Below are positions 52,351-61,432 of a stretch of 64,000 nucleotides of DNA, one piece after another. The notes under the pieces are model-generated. The model did no database searches. It saw only the letters and a program-made list of their open reading frames with translations, and had not been told where the DNA came from. Made by a program: the position numbers and the translations under genes. The DNA comes from Verrucomicrobiota bacterium (GTDB lineage: Bacteria; Verrucomicrobiota; Verrucomicrobiia; Limisphaerales; UBA11320), in contig JACQFQ010000062.1 in the NCBI GenBank assembly GCA_016199985.1, positions 1 to 64,000 on the forward strand, read 5' to 3'. The first letter of the stretch is position 1. Each line of letters opens with the position of its first letter.

Positions 52351-53976
52351 TCAGGGTTTCTTGAGCTCGACGTCAACCTTGCCCCGGGTGTCGGAGCCGG
52401 CTTTGGCGGAGTCGTGGAAGGCGTAGAGATGCGCGTTGCTCGCGATGTAGATCACGCCGTTCGCCACCACGGGCGTCGAGTAAACCGGCGCGCCAAGGTT
52501 GCATTCGCTGATCTGTTTCTTTTCCTTGGACGCGGCGAGAATGGTCAGGTCGCCATCCTCGTCTCCGACGTAGACCTTCCCGTCCGCCACAAGCGTCGAT
52601 CCCCACATGTGCGCCTTCATGTCATGGGTCCAGTAGAGCTTGCCGCTCTCGGCGTCGAGGCAATGCACGAACCCCGAGAAATCCCCCACAAACAGCAGCC
52701 CCGTCTCCGGATCAATGGACACGGTCGAGATGCTGCGATGAACGCCCTTGTAGCTCCACAGCGTCGCGCCGGAGGTGACGTCGCCCTGCTTGGCGGCGTC
52801 GATGCACACGAGATGGCCCACGCCTTCGCCGTGCTCGGGGTCCTGGCCTGTGGCGACGTAGATCCGGTTTTTGTAGAACACCGGAGTGGCGTTCACTTCG
52901 CTCGGCCCTTCGGCCAGCGGGTATTTGATGGGCTTGCCGTTCTTCGTCTTGTACTCGGGAGGGTTCATGTCATACTTCCACACCACCGGCAGGACGCTCG
53001 TGTCGTCCTTCTTGACGGGCTGGCTGTCGAAGGCGTAGCAGAACCCGTCGCCGCCGCCGAAAAACACCAGCTTCTTGCCTCCCACCACGCCCATGCTCGG
53101 GGAGCTCCATTGTCCGTGAAAGATGCGCGATCCGATCTCGGCGGAGTCTTCAGCGCGGAGGGCGCCGGTCTTCTTGTCGAGCGCGATGAAGCTGGGGGAG
53201 AGCGGCGAGGGGATGTTGACATGGGTCCAGTCCTGGCCGTTGGAGGTGCAGGCGAACACGAGATCGTTCACGAGGAGCACGGAGCAATTCGACGCGTTGT
53301 GCGGGAACACGCCCAGTTGATCCATCATGTCATAGGCCCAGATGATGTCCGCGTCCTTCGGCCCGACGGGCACGGGCGCTTTTCCCGTGTCCTTGACGAA
53401 GTACGCCGCTTCGTCGGTGAACGGCCCGTCGTTGCCGTTCGCCTGGCCGTTGATATCGAGGCACAGAACTTCGCATCGACTCGTCACCACATAGACGCGA
53501 TCGCCTTCCACGGTGGGAGAGGAGAGCAGGCCCAGATTCTCCCAGTCGTTCACCTTGCCGGATTTCAGCTTGGGCACCACGAGCTGCCACAGTAGCTCGC
53601 CGGACTTTTCGCTGAAGCACATGAGGATGCTGCGGTCGCCGGTGTGGCGCGGGTCGCGCGGGGACTCATTGTTCGTGCCGACGAAGACCTTGCCCTGCGC
53701 GACCGTGACATTGCCGTAGCTCTGCGAGCCGAGCTTCGCCACCCACTTCACGTTCTTGGTCGTGTTGAGATCGATCTCCTCGGTGCCCTTTTTCATCTTT
53801 CCCGGCTCGAAGGAGGAGGGGAGTCCCTTGTCGGGCGAGTACATGTTCCTCCCGGGGTCATTGCCTCCCCACTGAGGCCAGTCGATAGCGGACGCGGCAG
53901 AGACGCCGCCCAGCGCCGCGAGGAGCGCGACGCGGAGGGGTTTGTGAACCGTGGTGAAGAATCGATTGTGTTTCAT
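52351..53976 (-). CDS. PQQ-like beta-propeller protein (periplasmic)
   Basis: 541 residues with signal peptide (..AALGGVSAASA|IDW). The start 'DWPQWGGNDPGRNMY' and repeated blades (GLLSSPTVEGDRVYVVTSRC; LVADGKVYVGDEDGDLTIL; TPVVANGVIYIASNAHLYAF) are the PQQ-binding-like quinoprotein propeller. Typical proteins of this group lack the full quinoprotein dehydrogenase active site, so catalysis is unproven. The next gene (54022) is a longer paralogue 45 bases away on the same strand. Confidence 0.88.
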   Translation of the reverse strand: MKHNRFFTTVHKPLRVALLAALGGVSAASAIDWPQWGGNDPGRNMYSPDKGLPSSFEPGKMKKGTEEIDLNTTKNVKWVAKLGSQSYGNVTVAQGKVFVGTNNESPRDPRHTGDRSILMCFSEKSGELLWQLVVPKLKSGKVNDWENLGLLSSPTVEGDRVYVVTSRCEVLCLDINGQANGNDGPFTDEAAYFVKDTGKAPVPVGPKDADIIWAYDMMDQLGVFPHNASNCSVLLVNDLVFACTSNGQDWTHVNIPSPLSPSFIALDKKTGALRAEDSAEIGSRIFHGQWSSPSMGVVGGKKLVFFGGGDGFCYAFDSQPVKKDDTSVLPVVWKYDMNPPEYKTKNGKPIKYPLAEGPSEVNATPVFYKNRIYVATGQDPEHGEGVGHLVCIDAAKQGDVTSGATLWSYKGVHRSISTVSIDPETGLLFVGDFSGFVHCLDAESGKLYWTHDMKAHMWGSTLVADGKVYVGDEDGDLTILAASKEKKQISECNLGAPVYSTPVVANGVIYIASNAHLYAFHDSAKAGSDTRGKVDVELKKP

Positions 53977-54021
53977 GATGAATGAGTGCTGAAAGGGTTG
54001 GGACGCGGAGGGCCGATCAGA

Positions 54022-56364
54022 TCAGTTTTGGGTGACTTTGATATTGTCGATGAACACGCGCTTCTCCTGGGGCGAGAAGCCGAAGAGGCCGGGGGACCCA
54101 TTGGCGTGGGCATGTTTATGGGGGACCTCAATGTTCCAGCCTTCAGGCTCGGGTTCCCCGCGCTTCCAGGCCTTGGCGCGAACCACGCCCGAGCCGTCCG
54201 GGGCGACGTCCACGCGGCTCTTCAAGGTGTACCAAATGTTCGGCTGCCAGCGGAAGTTGGGCGCGTCGGTGGCGGCGGGAACTCGGAGTCGTTCCAGGTT
54301 GGAGTTGACCTCGAGCTTCTGGTCGTTTCCCTTCATCACGATCAGATACCGCTGGTTCACCAGTCCCACTTCCGACATCTTTCTGCGATCGCCCTCGCTC
54401 ATCACATCCGCCTGCATGGTGTAATTCTTCATGTCCGGGTCCCCGATGAACACCATCGCGCGCTGGAAGAACTTGTTGTCGATGGTTTTGGTCAGCGATT
54501 TGTTGGCGTCCTTCTCGCGCACCTCGAATTTGAACCGGGCGCCGATCCATGGCAGCGGCGGATAGGCGAAAGCCGTGGGAGGCTCCACGATGTTCGTCGT
54601 GGTTTCAGAGAGGTTGAAGGCCTCGAAGTTCGCCTCCATGGGAAGGTTGGGCAGCACGCGTCCGCGGAGGTAGCCCTTGAGTTTTCCGAGCGTTCCCTCA
54701 AACGCGCCCGCCGAGGGCGTGGGATCGGCCCCGGCGACCAGCTCGGCTTCGCTGTTAAACGCGCCCTTCATTTGCGAACGAACCCGCGCTGTCGGCGGGA
54801 TATAGTTGGCCCACTGCAGCGATTTCGGATCGATCCCTTCCTGGACGACCAAGCCCTTGGCGTCTAGCGCGCGAACGCGGAAGGTCGCTTTCTGATTGGG
54901 ATGAAGCAGAACCTCCGAGGGGATGATTTGAAGTTGGGTCGCTGCGCCGGCCTTGGGCCACTCGGGAGCGACCGGGTCAGAAGCCAACCCGGGGTTCGAC
55001 CCGGGCTTGCCCCAACAGAGAAGCTTGCGGGTTGTTTGAAGATACACCTTGCCGTTATACGCGACCGGCGTCCCGAAGCATCGGCCTTCAACCGAGACTT
55101 TCTTGAGGATCTGCCCTTCCTTGTCGCCGGGCTTGATGATGTAGAATCCGCCGCGCGTTCCGGCGTCGGCTTCGCCGGAGGCTTTGCTGTCCGGATCGTC
55201 CAGAATAGGAACGTAGAGCTTGCCGTCAGCGAAGAGCGGACAGGCGTTCCGTTGCTCGATGCCGAGCTTCAGCTTCCAGTAAATGGCCCCGGTGTTGGCG
55301 TCGATGGAGCAAAGATCCCCTTTTTCGGCCACGACATAGATGCGATCGCCCACGAGGATCGGGGAACTGGTGGAGGTGGAGACGTCCTTGGACCACAGCT
55401 CGACCTTGCTCCGTTCCACGACGACGGGCGCATTGGTGGGATGATCCGGCAACACATCGGGAATGCGCATCGCCACCATCTGTCCCAGCTCGTACGGCGT
55501 GCCGTAGATGGCGACGATCTTGTCCTCTTTGTGGACGAGCACTGTTGCGTTGATGCCGGCGCGGAAGAGGGGAATGCGCCAGATCGGATCGCCGGTTCTC
55601 GCGTTGACGCACACCACGCTGCCGTCGCCCGTGGCCGCGTAGAACACGCGACGTCCCTTGAACCAGCCGAATTGCGGGTGTGAAAACGAATTATCCTTGG
55701 GCCTGTCTCCGGGGCTTGAGGCCCACACCAGCTCGCCCGTCTTCTTGTCGAAGGCATAGAATCGGTCGCCCGCCGCGCCCTGCGCGCCCCAGTTGGCCAT
55801 GATGCCCCGGGTGACCACCAGGTCCCCATCGATCGCCGGAGAGGCGGTGCGGCTGTTGGGGAACGTCAGGCGGCCGAACAGCTCCATCAATGAGTGCTCC
55901 CAGACGGGCTTTCCCTCCGGCGTGAACGCCGCGAGAATCCCCTGCGTTCCCTGCATGTAGATGTTGCCCGTCTCAGAATCGATCGTGGGGGACGCCGTCG
56001 CATAGCGCAGATAAATCGTGTCGCTCAGGAAGTCATTGTACAGCTTCTCCCACTCCTTTTTTCCCGTCTCCGCGTCGAAACAAGCGATGCCCTCCCGCAG
56101 ATCCGGGCCGTCTCCCACGTAGCCGTTGATATACAACTTCCCCTGCGCGATCACCGCCGCGGACTGGCCCGGGAAGTCCGCGGACCAAAGCGGATGATCC
56201 CCATCGATGGAATCGGGAAGGCCTGTCTCGCGCGACACCCCCGCCTGCTCGGGGCCTCTCCATGAGAGCCAGCCGTGGATTTCGGGCGACGCGGCCGAGG
56301 ATAACAGTGCGAGAAAAGGAATCGCGGCGAGCGATGTCCGAAGAAGAAGGGCGATTGATTTCAT
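54022..56364 (-). CDS. Large PQQ-like beta-propeller protein
   Basis: 780 residues from ATG 56364 (signal MKSIALLLRTSLAAIPFL). 'GWLSWRGPEQAGVSRETGLP' starts a PQQ-like propeller (to about residue 480): PAIDGDLVVTRGIMANWG and SSPILVGDRIYVVAEKGD are among its blades. The second half carries an extra beta-rich region (QIIPSEVLLHPNQKATFRVR) and a C-terminal concanavalin/DUF1080-like part (WYTLKSRVDVAPDGSGVVRA..KRGEPEPEGW). Homologues often act in periplasmic oxidation or sugar metabolism; the substrate is unknown. A MarR gene starts divergently 147 bases upstream. Confidence 0.85.
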   Translation of the reverse strand: MKSIALLLRTSLAAIPFLALLSSAASPEIHGWLSWRGPEQAGVSRETGLPDSIDGDHPLWSADFPGQSAAVIAQGKLYINGYVGDGPDLREGIACFDAETGKKEWEKLYNDFLSDTIYLRYATASPTIDSETGNIYMQGTQGILAAFTPEGKPVWEHSLMELFGRLTFPNSRTASPAIDGDLVVTRGIMANWGAQGAAGDRFYAFDKKTGELVWASSPGDRPKDNSFSHPQFGWFKGRRVFYAATGDGSVVCVNARTGDPIWRIPLFRAGINATVLVHKEDKIVAIYGTPYELGQMVAMRIPDVLPDHPTNAPVVVERSKVELWSKDVSTSTSSPILVGDRIYVVAEKGDLCSIDANTGAIYWKLKLGIEQRNACPLFADGKLYVPILDDPDSKASGEADAGTRGGFYIIKPGDKEGQILKKVSVEGRCFGTPVAYNGKVYLQTTRKLLCWGKPGSNPGLASDPVAPEWPKAGAATQLQIIPSEVLLHPNQKATFRVRALDAKGLVVQEGIDPKSLQWANYIPPTARVRSQMKGAFNSEAELVAGADPTPSAGAFEGTLGKLKGYLRGRVLPNLPMEANFEAFNLSETTTNIVEPPTAFAYPPLPWIGARFKFEVREKDANKSLTKTIDNKFFQRAMVFIGDPDMKNYTMQADVMSEGDRRKMSEVGLVNQRYLIVMKGNDQKLEVNSNLERLRVPAATDAPNFRWQPNIWYTLKSRVDVAPDGSGVVRAKAWKRGEPEPEGWNIEVPHKHAHANGSPGLFGFSPQEKRVFIDNIKVTQN

Positions 56365-56511
56365 GTGAGCGCAAACGTCGAGGTCGTCGACGCGGGCGAT
56401 AATACCTATACGTATCAATTGGCTGCAATCTTCAATTTGGAAATCGTTTCTGGGAAGAGTTTCGGTTTTGGGCATTGTCCGCGGGGTGACGGGGCGGATA
56501 AAAGAGGGGCG
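56365..56511. promoter_or_regulatory. Divergent control region (PQQ-like gene / marR)
   Basis: 147 AT-richer bases between divergent starts. It contains ATACGTAT (palindrome), CAATTG, and a near direct repeat TCAATTGG / TCAATTTGG, which are possible MarR-type operator parts. No firm -35/-10 pair could be assigned. Confidence 0.3.
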
Positions 56512-57009
56512 TTGAGCACGACGACGAAGAAACGATCAGCGGACGCGCTGCCTGTGGACGCTCCTGAGCGGCGGCGTTTGCCGCCCTTGCTGCGCCGGGC
56601 CTGGTATGGATTGAACCAGGCCTTTCGGAGGAAGGTGGCGCATCTGGGCATCACCCCGGATCAATTCACGGTGATGCGGACATTGAGGGAGTCGGAGGGA
56701 CTCACGCAGCGCCAGCTGACGCAGCTGATGAGCAGCGATCCCAACACGGTGGCTTCCCTATTGGAGCGGATGGAGACGGCTGGTTTGGTCAAGCGGGCGC
56801 CTCACGCCAAGGATCGCCGAGCGCGTCAGGTGGAGCTTCTGCCTGCGGGGCATCGGAAGTACGAGCTGGCGAGGGAGATCGCCGTGACGCTGCAGTCGGA
56901 GGTTCTCTTAGTGATTCCGGAACGGGACCGGGAATCGTTTCTGGCGAATCTCGCGGTTGTTGCCGAGGCTTGTCGGCTGGCGGCCAGCCGGACTTCCCCG
57001 CATCTCTGA
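56512..57009 (+). CDS. MarR-family transcriptional regulator
   Basis: 165 residues. The TTG at 56512 is chosen as start because AGAGGGG lies just upstream and the sequence before it is not protein-like; a GTG at 56365 would overlap the divergent promoter. The winged-helix core is clear: ITPDQFTVMRTLRESEGLTQ, LTQLMSSDPNTVASLLERME (recognition helix) and GLVKRAPHAKDRRARQVEL (wing, the DxR.R motif). MarR proteins usually repress a divergent gene, here the 780-residue PQQ-like protein, and respond to a small ligand. Confidence 0.88.
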   Translation: MSTTTKKRSADALPVDAPERRRLPPLLRRAWYGLNQAFRRKVAHLGITPDQFTVMRTLRESEGLTQRQLTQLMSSDPNTVASLLERMETAGLVKRAPHAKDRRARQVELLPAGHRKYELAREIAVTLQSEVLLVIPERDRESFLANLAVVAEACRLAASRTSPHL

Positions 57010-57024
57010 TCGTCTGGGTTACGG

Positions 57025-58116
57025 TTACTGAACCGACGTTTTGGGCTGGGCCACATTCTTCGGCGGCTCGGCCGCGGCCGTTGCCTGGCCTTTGTAGTTT
57101 TCTGTGAGCCAGTTTGAGAGCGAGGTCACTTGCTCGGGCGTGAGAGGCCCTCCGTGCTCCTGCGCGAACGCCGGCATGAGGGAGCCTGGTTTCCCGTCCT
57201 TGATCCACATCGCCCAGAACTCGAGGTTCGTCGGATGCTTGAGCGTCTTCAAGTCTGGCACCATGGACGCGCGGTGTTCGCCTTCGTGGCAGATGCCGCA
57301 GGCGGAGGCGTAGAGCTCTTGTCCCATCTTGCCCTTCGACTTCTCAACATGGCAGGTAGCGCAGTCGCCGCGGAATACCATCTGACGATCCTGCAGCGCG
57401 AGCTGCATGTTTTGCGAGCGAGCCATCCGGGCTTCGAACTCGGGGTCGGGCGGGATGTCGACGTTCACGATCAGCGACTTGATGCCCGCGGTGGTGTCCA
57501 CCGTAACGGTCTTCGCCACCTTGCCGCGCTTTCCGCGGAGATCGACGGTGACATTGATGGGGCCGTTGGTTCCTGGCGCGATATGCCAGGGGGTTTCCGG
57601 CATTTTGGCCACGGTGCAACCACAGGACGTTCTTACGGAATTCACGAGGACTTCTTTGTCGCAAACGTTCGTCAGCCAGAAGGTAAAATAGGCGTTCGTG
57701 TCCCCCACCTTGGCCTTGTATTCCTTGGTTTCGGCGTCCCATGCGAGGGAAGTGGGCGGGAGGAGCGGGACCGCGTTCAGCGCCTGTATGGGACTCGCGT
57801 TGTAGCCCGGCGGCGCCAGAGGGGTGGGGCGATCCGATATCGATGGCTGTGGTCCGAATGGATTCGGGCCGGGAATGCCTCCGACGCCCAGAGGCTGCGC
57901 GCCATTGATGGGCCGCGGCTTCAGCGGCGTGGGTCGCGAGGGCGGCACAAGACGGGGCGCGGACGGCTGTTGGGGGGTGGAGACTCCCGGGAGAGGGGGA
58001 GGCTGGGGGATTTCGATCTTCTTCGGAGAGGGCTCGTCAGCGGCGAAGCCGTTGAGAGCAAGAATCAGTGCGCCGAAGAAGCTTGCTCGCGAAAGATAAA
58101 AGCCTATGCGCAACAT
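57025..58116 (-). CDS. DUF1573-cytochrome c fusion
   Basis: 363 residues with a signal/TM start (MLRIGFYLSRASFFGALILA). A proline-rich linker (30-120) leads to a DUF1573 domain (about 122-222) with VRTSCGCTVAKMPE. A cytochrome c part follows: heme motifs CATCH (252-256) and CGICH (273-277), probable axial Met314 in LMPAFAQEHGGPLTPEQV, and LSNWL at the end. It is a periplasmic or outer-face redox protein. Two CxxCH only 21 residues apart suggest a diheme site or one false motif. It ends 15 bases from convergent marR. Confidence 0.87.
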   Translation of the reverse strand: MLRIGFYLSRASFFGALILALNGFAADEPSPKKIEIPQPPPLPGVSTPQQPSAPRLVPPSRPTPLKPRPINGAQPLGVGGIPGPNPFGPQPSISDRPTPLAPPGYNASPIQALNAVPLLPPTSLAWDAETKEYKAKVGDTNAYFTFWLTNVCDKEVLVNSVRTSCGCTVAKMPETPWHIAPGTNGPINVTVDLRGKRGKVAKTVTVDTTAGIKSLIVNVDIPPDPEFEARMARSQNMQLALQDRQMVFRGDCATCHVEKSKGKMGQELYASACGICHEGEHRASMVPDLKTLKHPTNLEFWAMWIKDGKPGSLMPAFAQEHGGPLTPEQVTSLSNWLTENYKGQATAAAEPPKNVAQPKTSVQ

Positions 58117-58239
58117 GGACGGAAACCTAGGCTTCCCGACCGGCCAATTCCAGAAAAAATAGGCGGAATATTTGCTGTTCCATCCCCTCTCTTTTTGCTA
58201 AATGATTCCTCGGTTTCTCCAACGCCTGCATTTTGTATT

Positions 58240-60219
58240 ATGAGACGTTTTTTGTGCCTAGCCGCCGCGACCCTTCTGAGTTCTCCCCATTCTTCACTCG
58301 CGACTGTCCTCATTGTGAACACCCCGGACAACCATTCAGGGCCTGAGGACGGACTTCTCAGCCTCAACGAGGCTCTCCAGGCGGCGGCCGATGGGGATAC
58401 CATCCGCTTTGAGATTCCAGGGCCGGGACCGCATATCCTCCAAACTCCGATGGGCGGCTATCCGTTCATCCGGGTGAATGGGTTGACCCTAGACGGCTAT
58501 TCCCAGCCCGGCGCGGCCCCCAACTCGCAGCCTTTCTCGGGGACGAACAACGCGGTGATCCAGATCGTGCTCGATTCATCGGGGGACGACACGGCCGACA
58601 GCACCTACCCGGATAATCCTGGCCTGACCCTTCGACGCTCCACGCGGATGGTGTTCGCGGATGGATCAGACATCTCCGGTTACGGCGATACCGAGAACGG
58701 GATCCTCGCGGTGCTAGGCGCCCAGAACTTCACCGTTCGCGGGATCGGTTTTCTCGGACGGCACACCGAAGGTGAGCAGAGCGACCCTTCGATCTACGCC
58801 GTGGCTCTCGCGCGTGGAGCCGCGGGGGCAAAGGTGCAGGGATGTTGGTTCGGTCTCCACCCTGACGGGAAAACCATTGAGGGCTTCCGCGCCGCCGTGA
58901 CCGGGTTCCGCTTCCGGGGAACAGTGGACGGCGTGGCGGTCGAGCTGTTCAGCTCGGGACTCGTCTTTGGCGTGGATGGCGATGGGATCCAGGATCGCGC
59001 TGAGGCCAATATCACCATGGGCATGGAACTGGCCCTTGGGCTGGAGCTTCCCGGGGCGCGGATCTCGGGCAATCGATTTAACGTTTATCCCGACGGACTG
59101 ACCTTCCTGGACATTCGCGCCTATGCGCTGGAGCACAACCTGGGCTCGATCGAGGTCTTTGAGAATGGTCGATCCAGAGAGAACACCCTCATCGGCACGG
59201 ATGGCTTGGGGGCCTCGGCGGCGGATCAACGCAACGTCATGGCGCCGGCCCACTACAAGCGGATGTTTGAGTTCTACGGCGGCTCTCCCGCGAATCATGT
59301 GGTCATCGCGGGGAATCTCATCGGCGTCGGCGTCGACGGGGAGACCGCTTATCCCTTTGACCCCATTGGCGCCCCGGACCTCATGTCGATCGACAACGCG
59401 GGGAGCGTGCGGATTGGTTCCAACGCAGACGGCCAGGGAGACGATCTTGAGCCGAATGTCATCCAGGGGCTGCGCGGCGTCAGGCTCTGTGGGGCTTCCA
59501 GCCAGGTGCTGGTGACGGCGCGCGCGAATCGTCTCCGACAAAACGGGTTCTCGGCGTTTCCGTTCGCTCAGAAGGACGGCGGACGTGACTACACGAAGTA
59601 TTACGCCGACGTTCTGGCCATTGACCTCTCTTCCCCGGATCTCGCCCTTCCGGTCCTGGGCGACGTCACCGACGGCTTTCTCACCGGTTCCGTTCCCGCG
59701 CCCAACCGTGACGTCTATCCGTACTCGGTCGTGGACCTTTACCTACTGGATCCAGTCGCGAAGGACGCCGGGCTCAGCGTGCCCGGAGTGTTTCTGGGCT
59801 CCTTTGTAGAAGGCTCGACGCAGGATTCCAGCCCGACTCCTGATGAGTTTCGGTTCCCCATCAGCGGATTCAAGATCCCAGACCAGGCCGACATAGTCGC
59901 TGTTGTGACGTATTCGAAGTCTTTTGGCCGCTTGGAGGCGGGCGAGTCAGTGACCGGCCCGGCCTCGCTCGCGATCCATCCTCCGGCGTCGGAAGGAGGC
60001 TCTTTGCCGCCCACGGCCTTTTCGATCCGGCTCGATGCGGGAGCCGTGGTGTTTTCCTGGAAGAGCGATCCGGGAACCCAGCGCCTGGAAGCGACGGATG
60101 ATCTGGCCCTGCATCGTTGGCAGCCTGTCTCCGGCGCCGCCGAGTGGGTCGCTGGCGAGTCGAAGATCCGAATCCCTGTGACCGCCGCGCGAGCGTTCTA
60201 CCGCTTGGTGTCGCCGTGA
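58240..60219 (+). CDS. Secreted beta-helix protein (CSLREAD-like start)
   Basis: 659 residues from ATG 58240 (MRRFLCLAAATLLSSPHSSL, then ATVLIVNTPDN). The opening 'DGLLSLNEALQAAADGDTIRF' is the CSLREAD/right-handed beta-helix entry pattern, followed by pseudo-repeats such as NFTVRGIGFLGRHTEGEQSD and NHVVIAGNLIGVGVDGETAY. A beta-sandwich region (620-750 in the long frame) and a C-terminal module ending RAFYRLVSP complete it. The longer open frame back to 57130 is antisense to the DUF1573 gene and is not used. It may bind polysaccharide on the surface; no catalytic site is seen. Confidence 0.82.
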   Translation: MRRFLCLAAATLLSSPHSSLATVLIVNTPDNHSGPEDGLLSLNEALQAAADGDTIRFEIPGPGPHILQTPMGGYPFIRVNGLTLDGYSQPGAAPNSQPFSGTNNAVIQIVLDSSGDDTADSTYPDNPGLTLRRSTRMVFADGSDISGYGDTENGILAVLGAQNFTVRGIGFLGRHTEGEQSDPSIYAVALARGAAGAKVQGCWFGLHPDGKTIEGFRAAVTGFRFRGTVDGVAVELFSSGLVFGVDGDGIQDRAEANITMGMELALGLELPGARISGNRFNVYPDGLTFLDIRAYALEHNLGSIEVFENGRSRENTLIGTDGLGASAADQRNVMAPAHYKRMFEFYGGSPANHVVIAGNLIGVGVDGETAYPFDPIGAPDLMSIDNAGSVRIGSNADGQGDDLEPNVIQGLRGVRLCGASSQVLVTARANRLRQNGFSAFPFAQKDGGRDYTKYYADVLAIDLSSPDLALPVLGDVTDGFLTGSVPAPNRDVYPYSVVDLYLLDPVAKDAGLSVPGVFLGSFVEGSTQDSSPTPDEFRFPISGFKIPDQADIVAVVTYSKSFGRLEAGESVTGPASLAIHPPASEGGSLPPTAFSIRLDAGAVVFSWKSDPGTQRLEATDDLALHRWQPVSGAAEWVAGESKIRIPVTAARAFYRLVSP

Positions 60220-60294
60220 TCCCGAGCGCCGCGTGAATCGCGGGTGGACCCGGTTCGTTGGATTCGCTAGAACCGACGGCATCCTTCATCCACT

Positions 60295-61218
60295 ATGAGC
60301 CTAGCTTTCTTTCCTACCAGGGGTCTCGCTGTCCTCGCGATCAGCGTCGCATGCGCTTCCTTGCTGCCGGCCGCTTCCCCCGATGCCGCGCTCTTCGATC
60401 CAACCAATCTGGTGGCCTGGTGCATCGTCCCCTTCGACGCGAAGAAGCGCGGGTCCGAGGAGCGAGCGGCCATGCTGGAGCGCTTGGGGATCCGGAGGTT
60501 CGCGTATGACTATCGAGCCGAGCACATACCTACCTTCGACTCCGAGGTGGAGGCCCTCCAGCGCCATCATATCGAGCTGCTCGCCTGGTGGTTTCCGACC
60601 GAGCTTAACGCCGAGGGGAGGAACATTCTCGACGTCCTGCGACGACATCGGATTCACGCTCAGCTGTGGGTGATGGGGTCGGGGCAGCCAACCCATAGTC
60701 CCGAGGAGCAGCAATCCCGCGTCGCCGCCGAGGCTCGGCGCATCCGACCGATCGCGGAGGCCGCGGCTCAGCAAGGGTGTTCGGTGGCGCTCTACAATCA
60801 CGGGGGATGGTTCGGGGAGCCGGAGAACCAGATCGAAATCATCGGTCGCCTGGGCCTCACGAACGTGGGAATCGTTTACAATCTGCATCACGGGCATGAC
60901 CATCTGGATCGTTTGCCTGCCCTGATCGCAAAGATGAAACCACACCTCTTTGCCCTCAATCTGAACGGCATGACCCGCGACGGCGAACGCAATGGCCGGA
61001 AGATCCTGCCGCTGGGCCAGGGCGATCTGGACCTGCAGGTGCTTCGCATCATCGTCGAGTCCGGATGGCGGGGGCCTGTCGGAGTGCTCAACCACACCGA
61101 TGAGGATGCCGAGGCGCGGCTGAGCGACAACCTGGAAGGCCTGCGATGGCTGGCGCCGCAACTCGAAGGAAAGCCTCCGGGGCCCGCTCCGAAACCCAAG
61201 AGCTGGAAGGCGCCTTAG
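60295..61218 (+). CDS. Secreted xylose isomerase-like TIM barrel protein
   Basis: 307 residues with a signal peptide ending near LPAASPD. The body follows AP-endonuclease family 2/xylose isomerase-like barrels: RRFAYDYRAEHIPTFDSEVE, LLAWWFPTEL, VALYNHGGWFGEPENQIEI (metal-site-type His and Glu), GIVYNLHHGHDHLDRLP, FALNLNGM. Such secreted barrels are common in Planctomycetota/Verrucomicrobiota and are probably sugar epimerases or isomerases; the substrate is unknown. Confidence 0.82.
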   Translation: MSLAFFPTRGLAVLAISVACASLLPAASPDAALFDPTNLVAWCIVPFDAKKRGSEERAAMLERLGIRRFAYDYRAEHIPTFDSEVEALQRHHIELLAWWFPTELNAEGRNILDVLRRHRIHAQLWVMGSGQPTHSPEEQQSRVAAEARRIRPIAEAAAQQGCSVALYNHGGWFGEPENQIEIIGRLGLTNVGIVYNLHHGHDHLDRLPALIAKMKPHLFALNLNGMTRDGERNGRKILPLGQGDLDLQVLRIIVESGWRGPVGVLNHTDEDAEARLSDNLEGLRWLAPQLEGKPPGPAPKPKSWKAP

Positions 61219-61432
61219 CGCGCTGGCCTGGCAGTCCGATGCATATCGTGCAGGACCGCGGCGTCGCCTACTCGTGGCGTCTTTCGAATCTCCGACGGAG
61301 GATCACCCATCCAGCCGCGTGCTTCCGCCGCGCGCTTTGAAAAAGCTCCGGCAGGCGTCTAGGTCGAAAGGCCTATCCCCGGCGTTGATCGCGCCATTCC
61401 CATTTTCCGCACGCTTGATACCCTGCGTCCGC

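Noticed and set aside
57130..58239. Upstream extension of the beta-helix gene on the plus strand
   Set aside because: This part is antisense to the DUF1573-cytochrome gene; a clear signal peptide starts at 58240.
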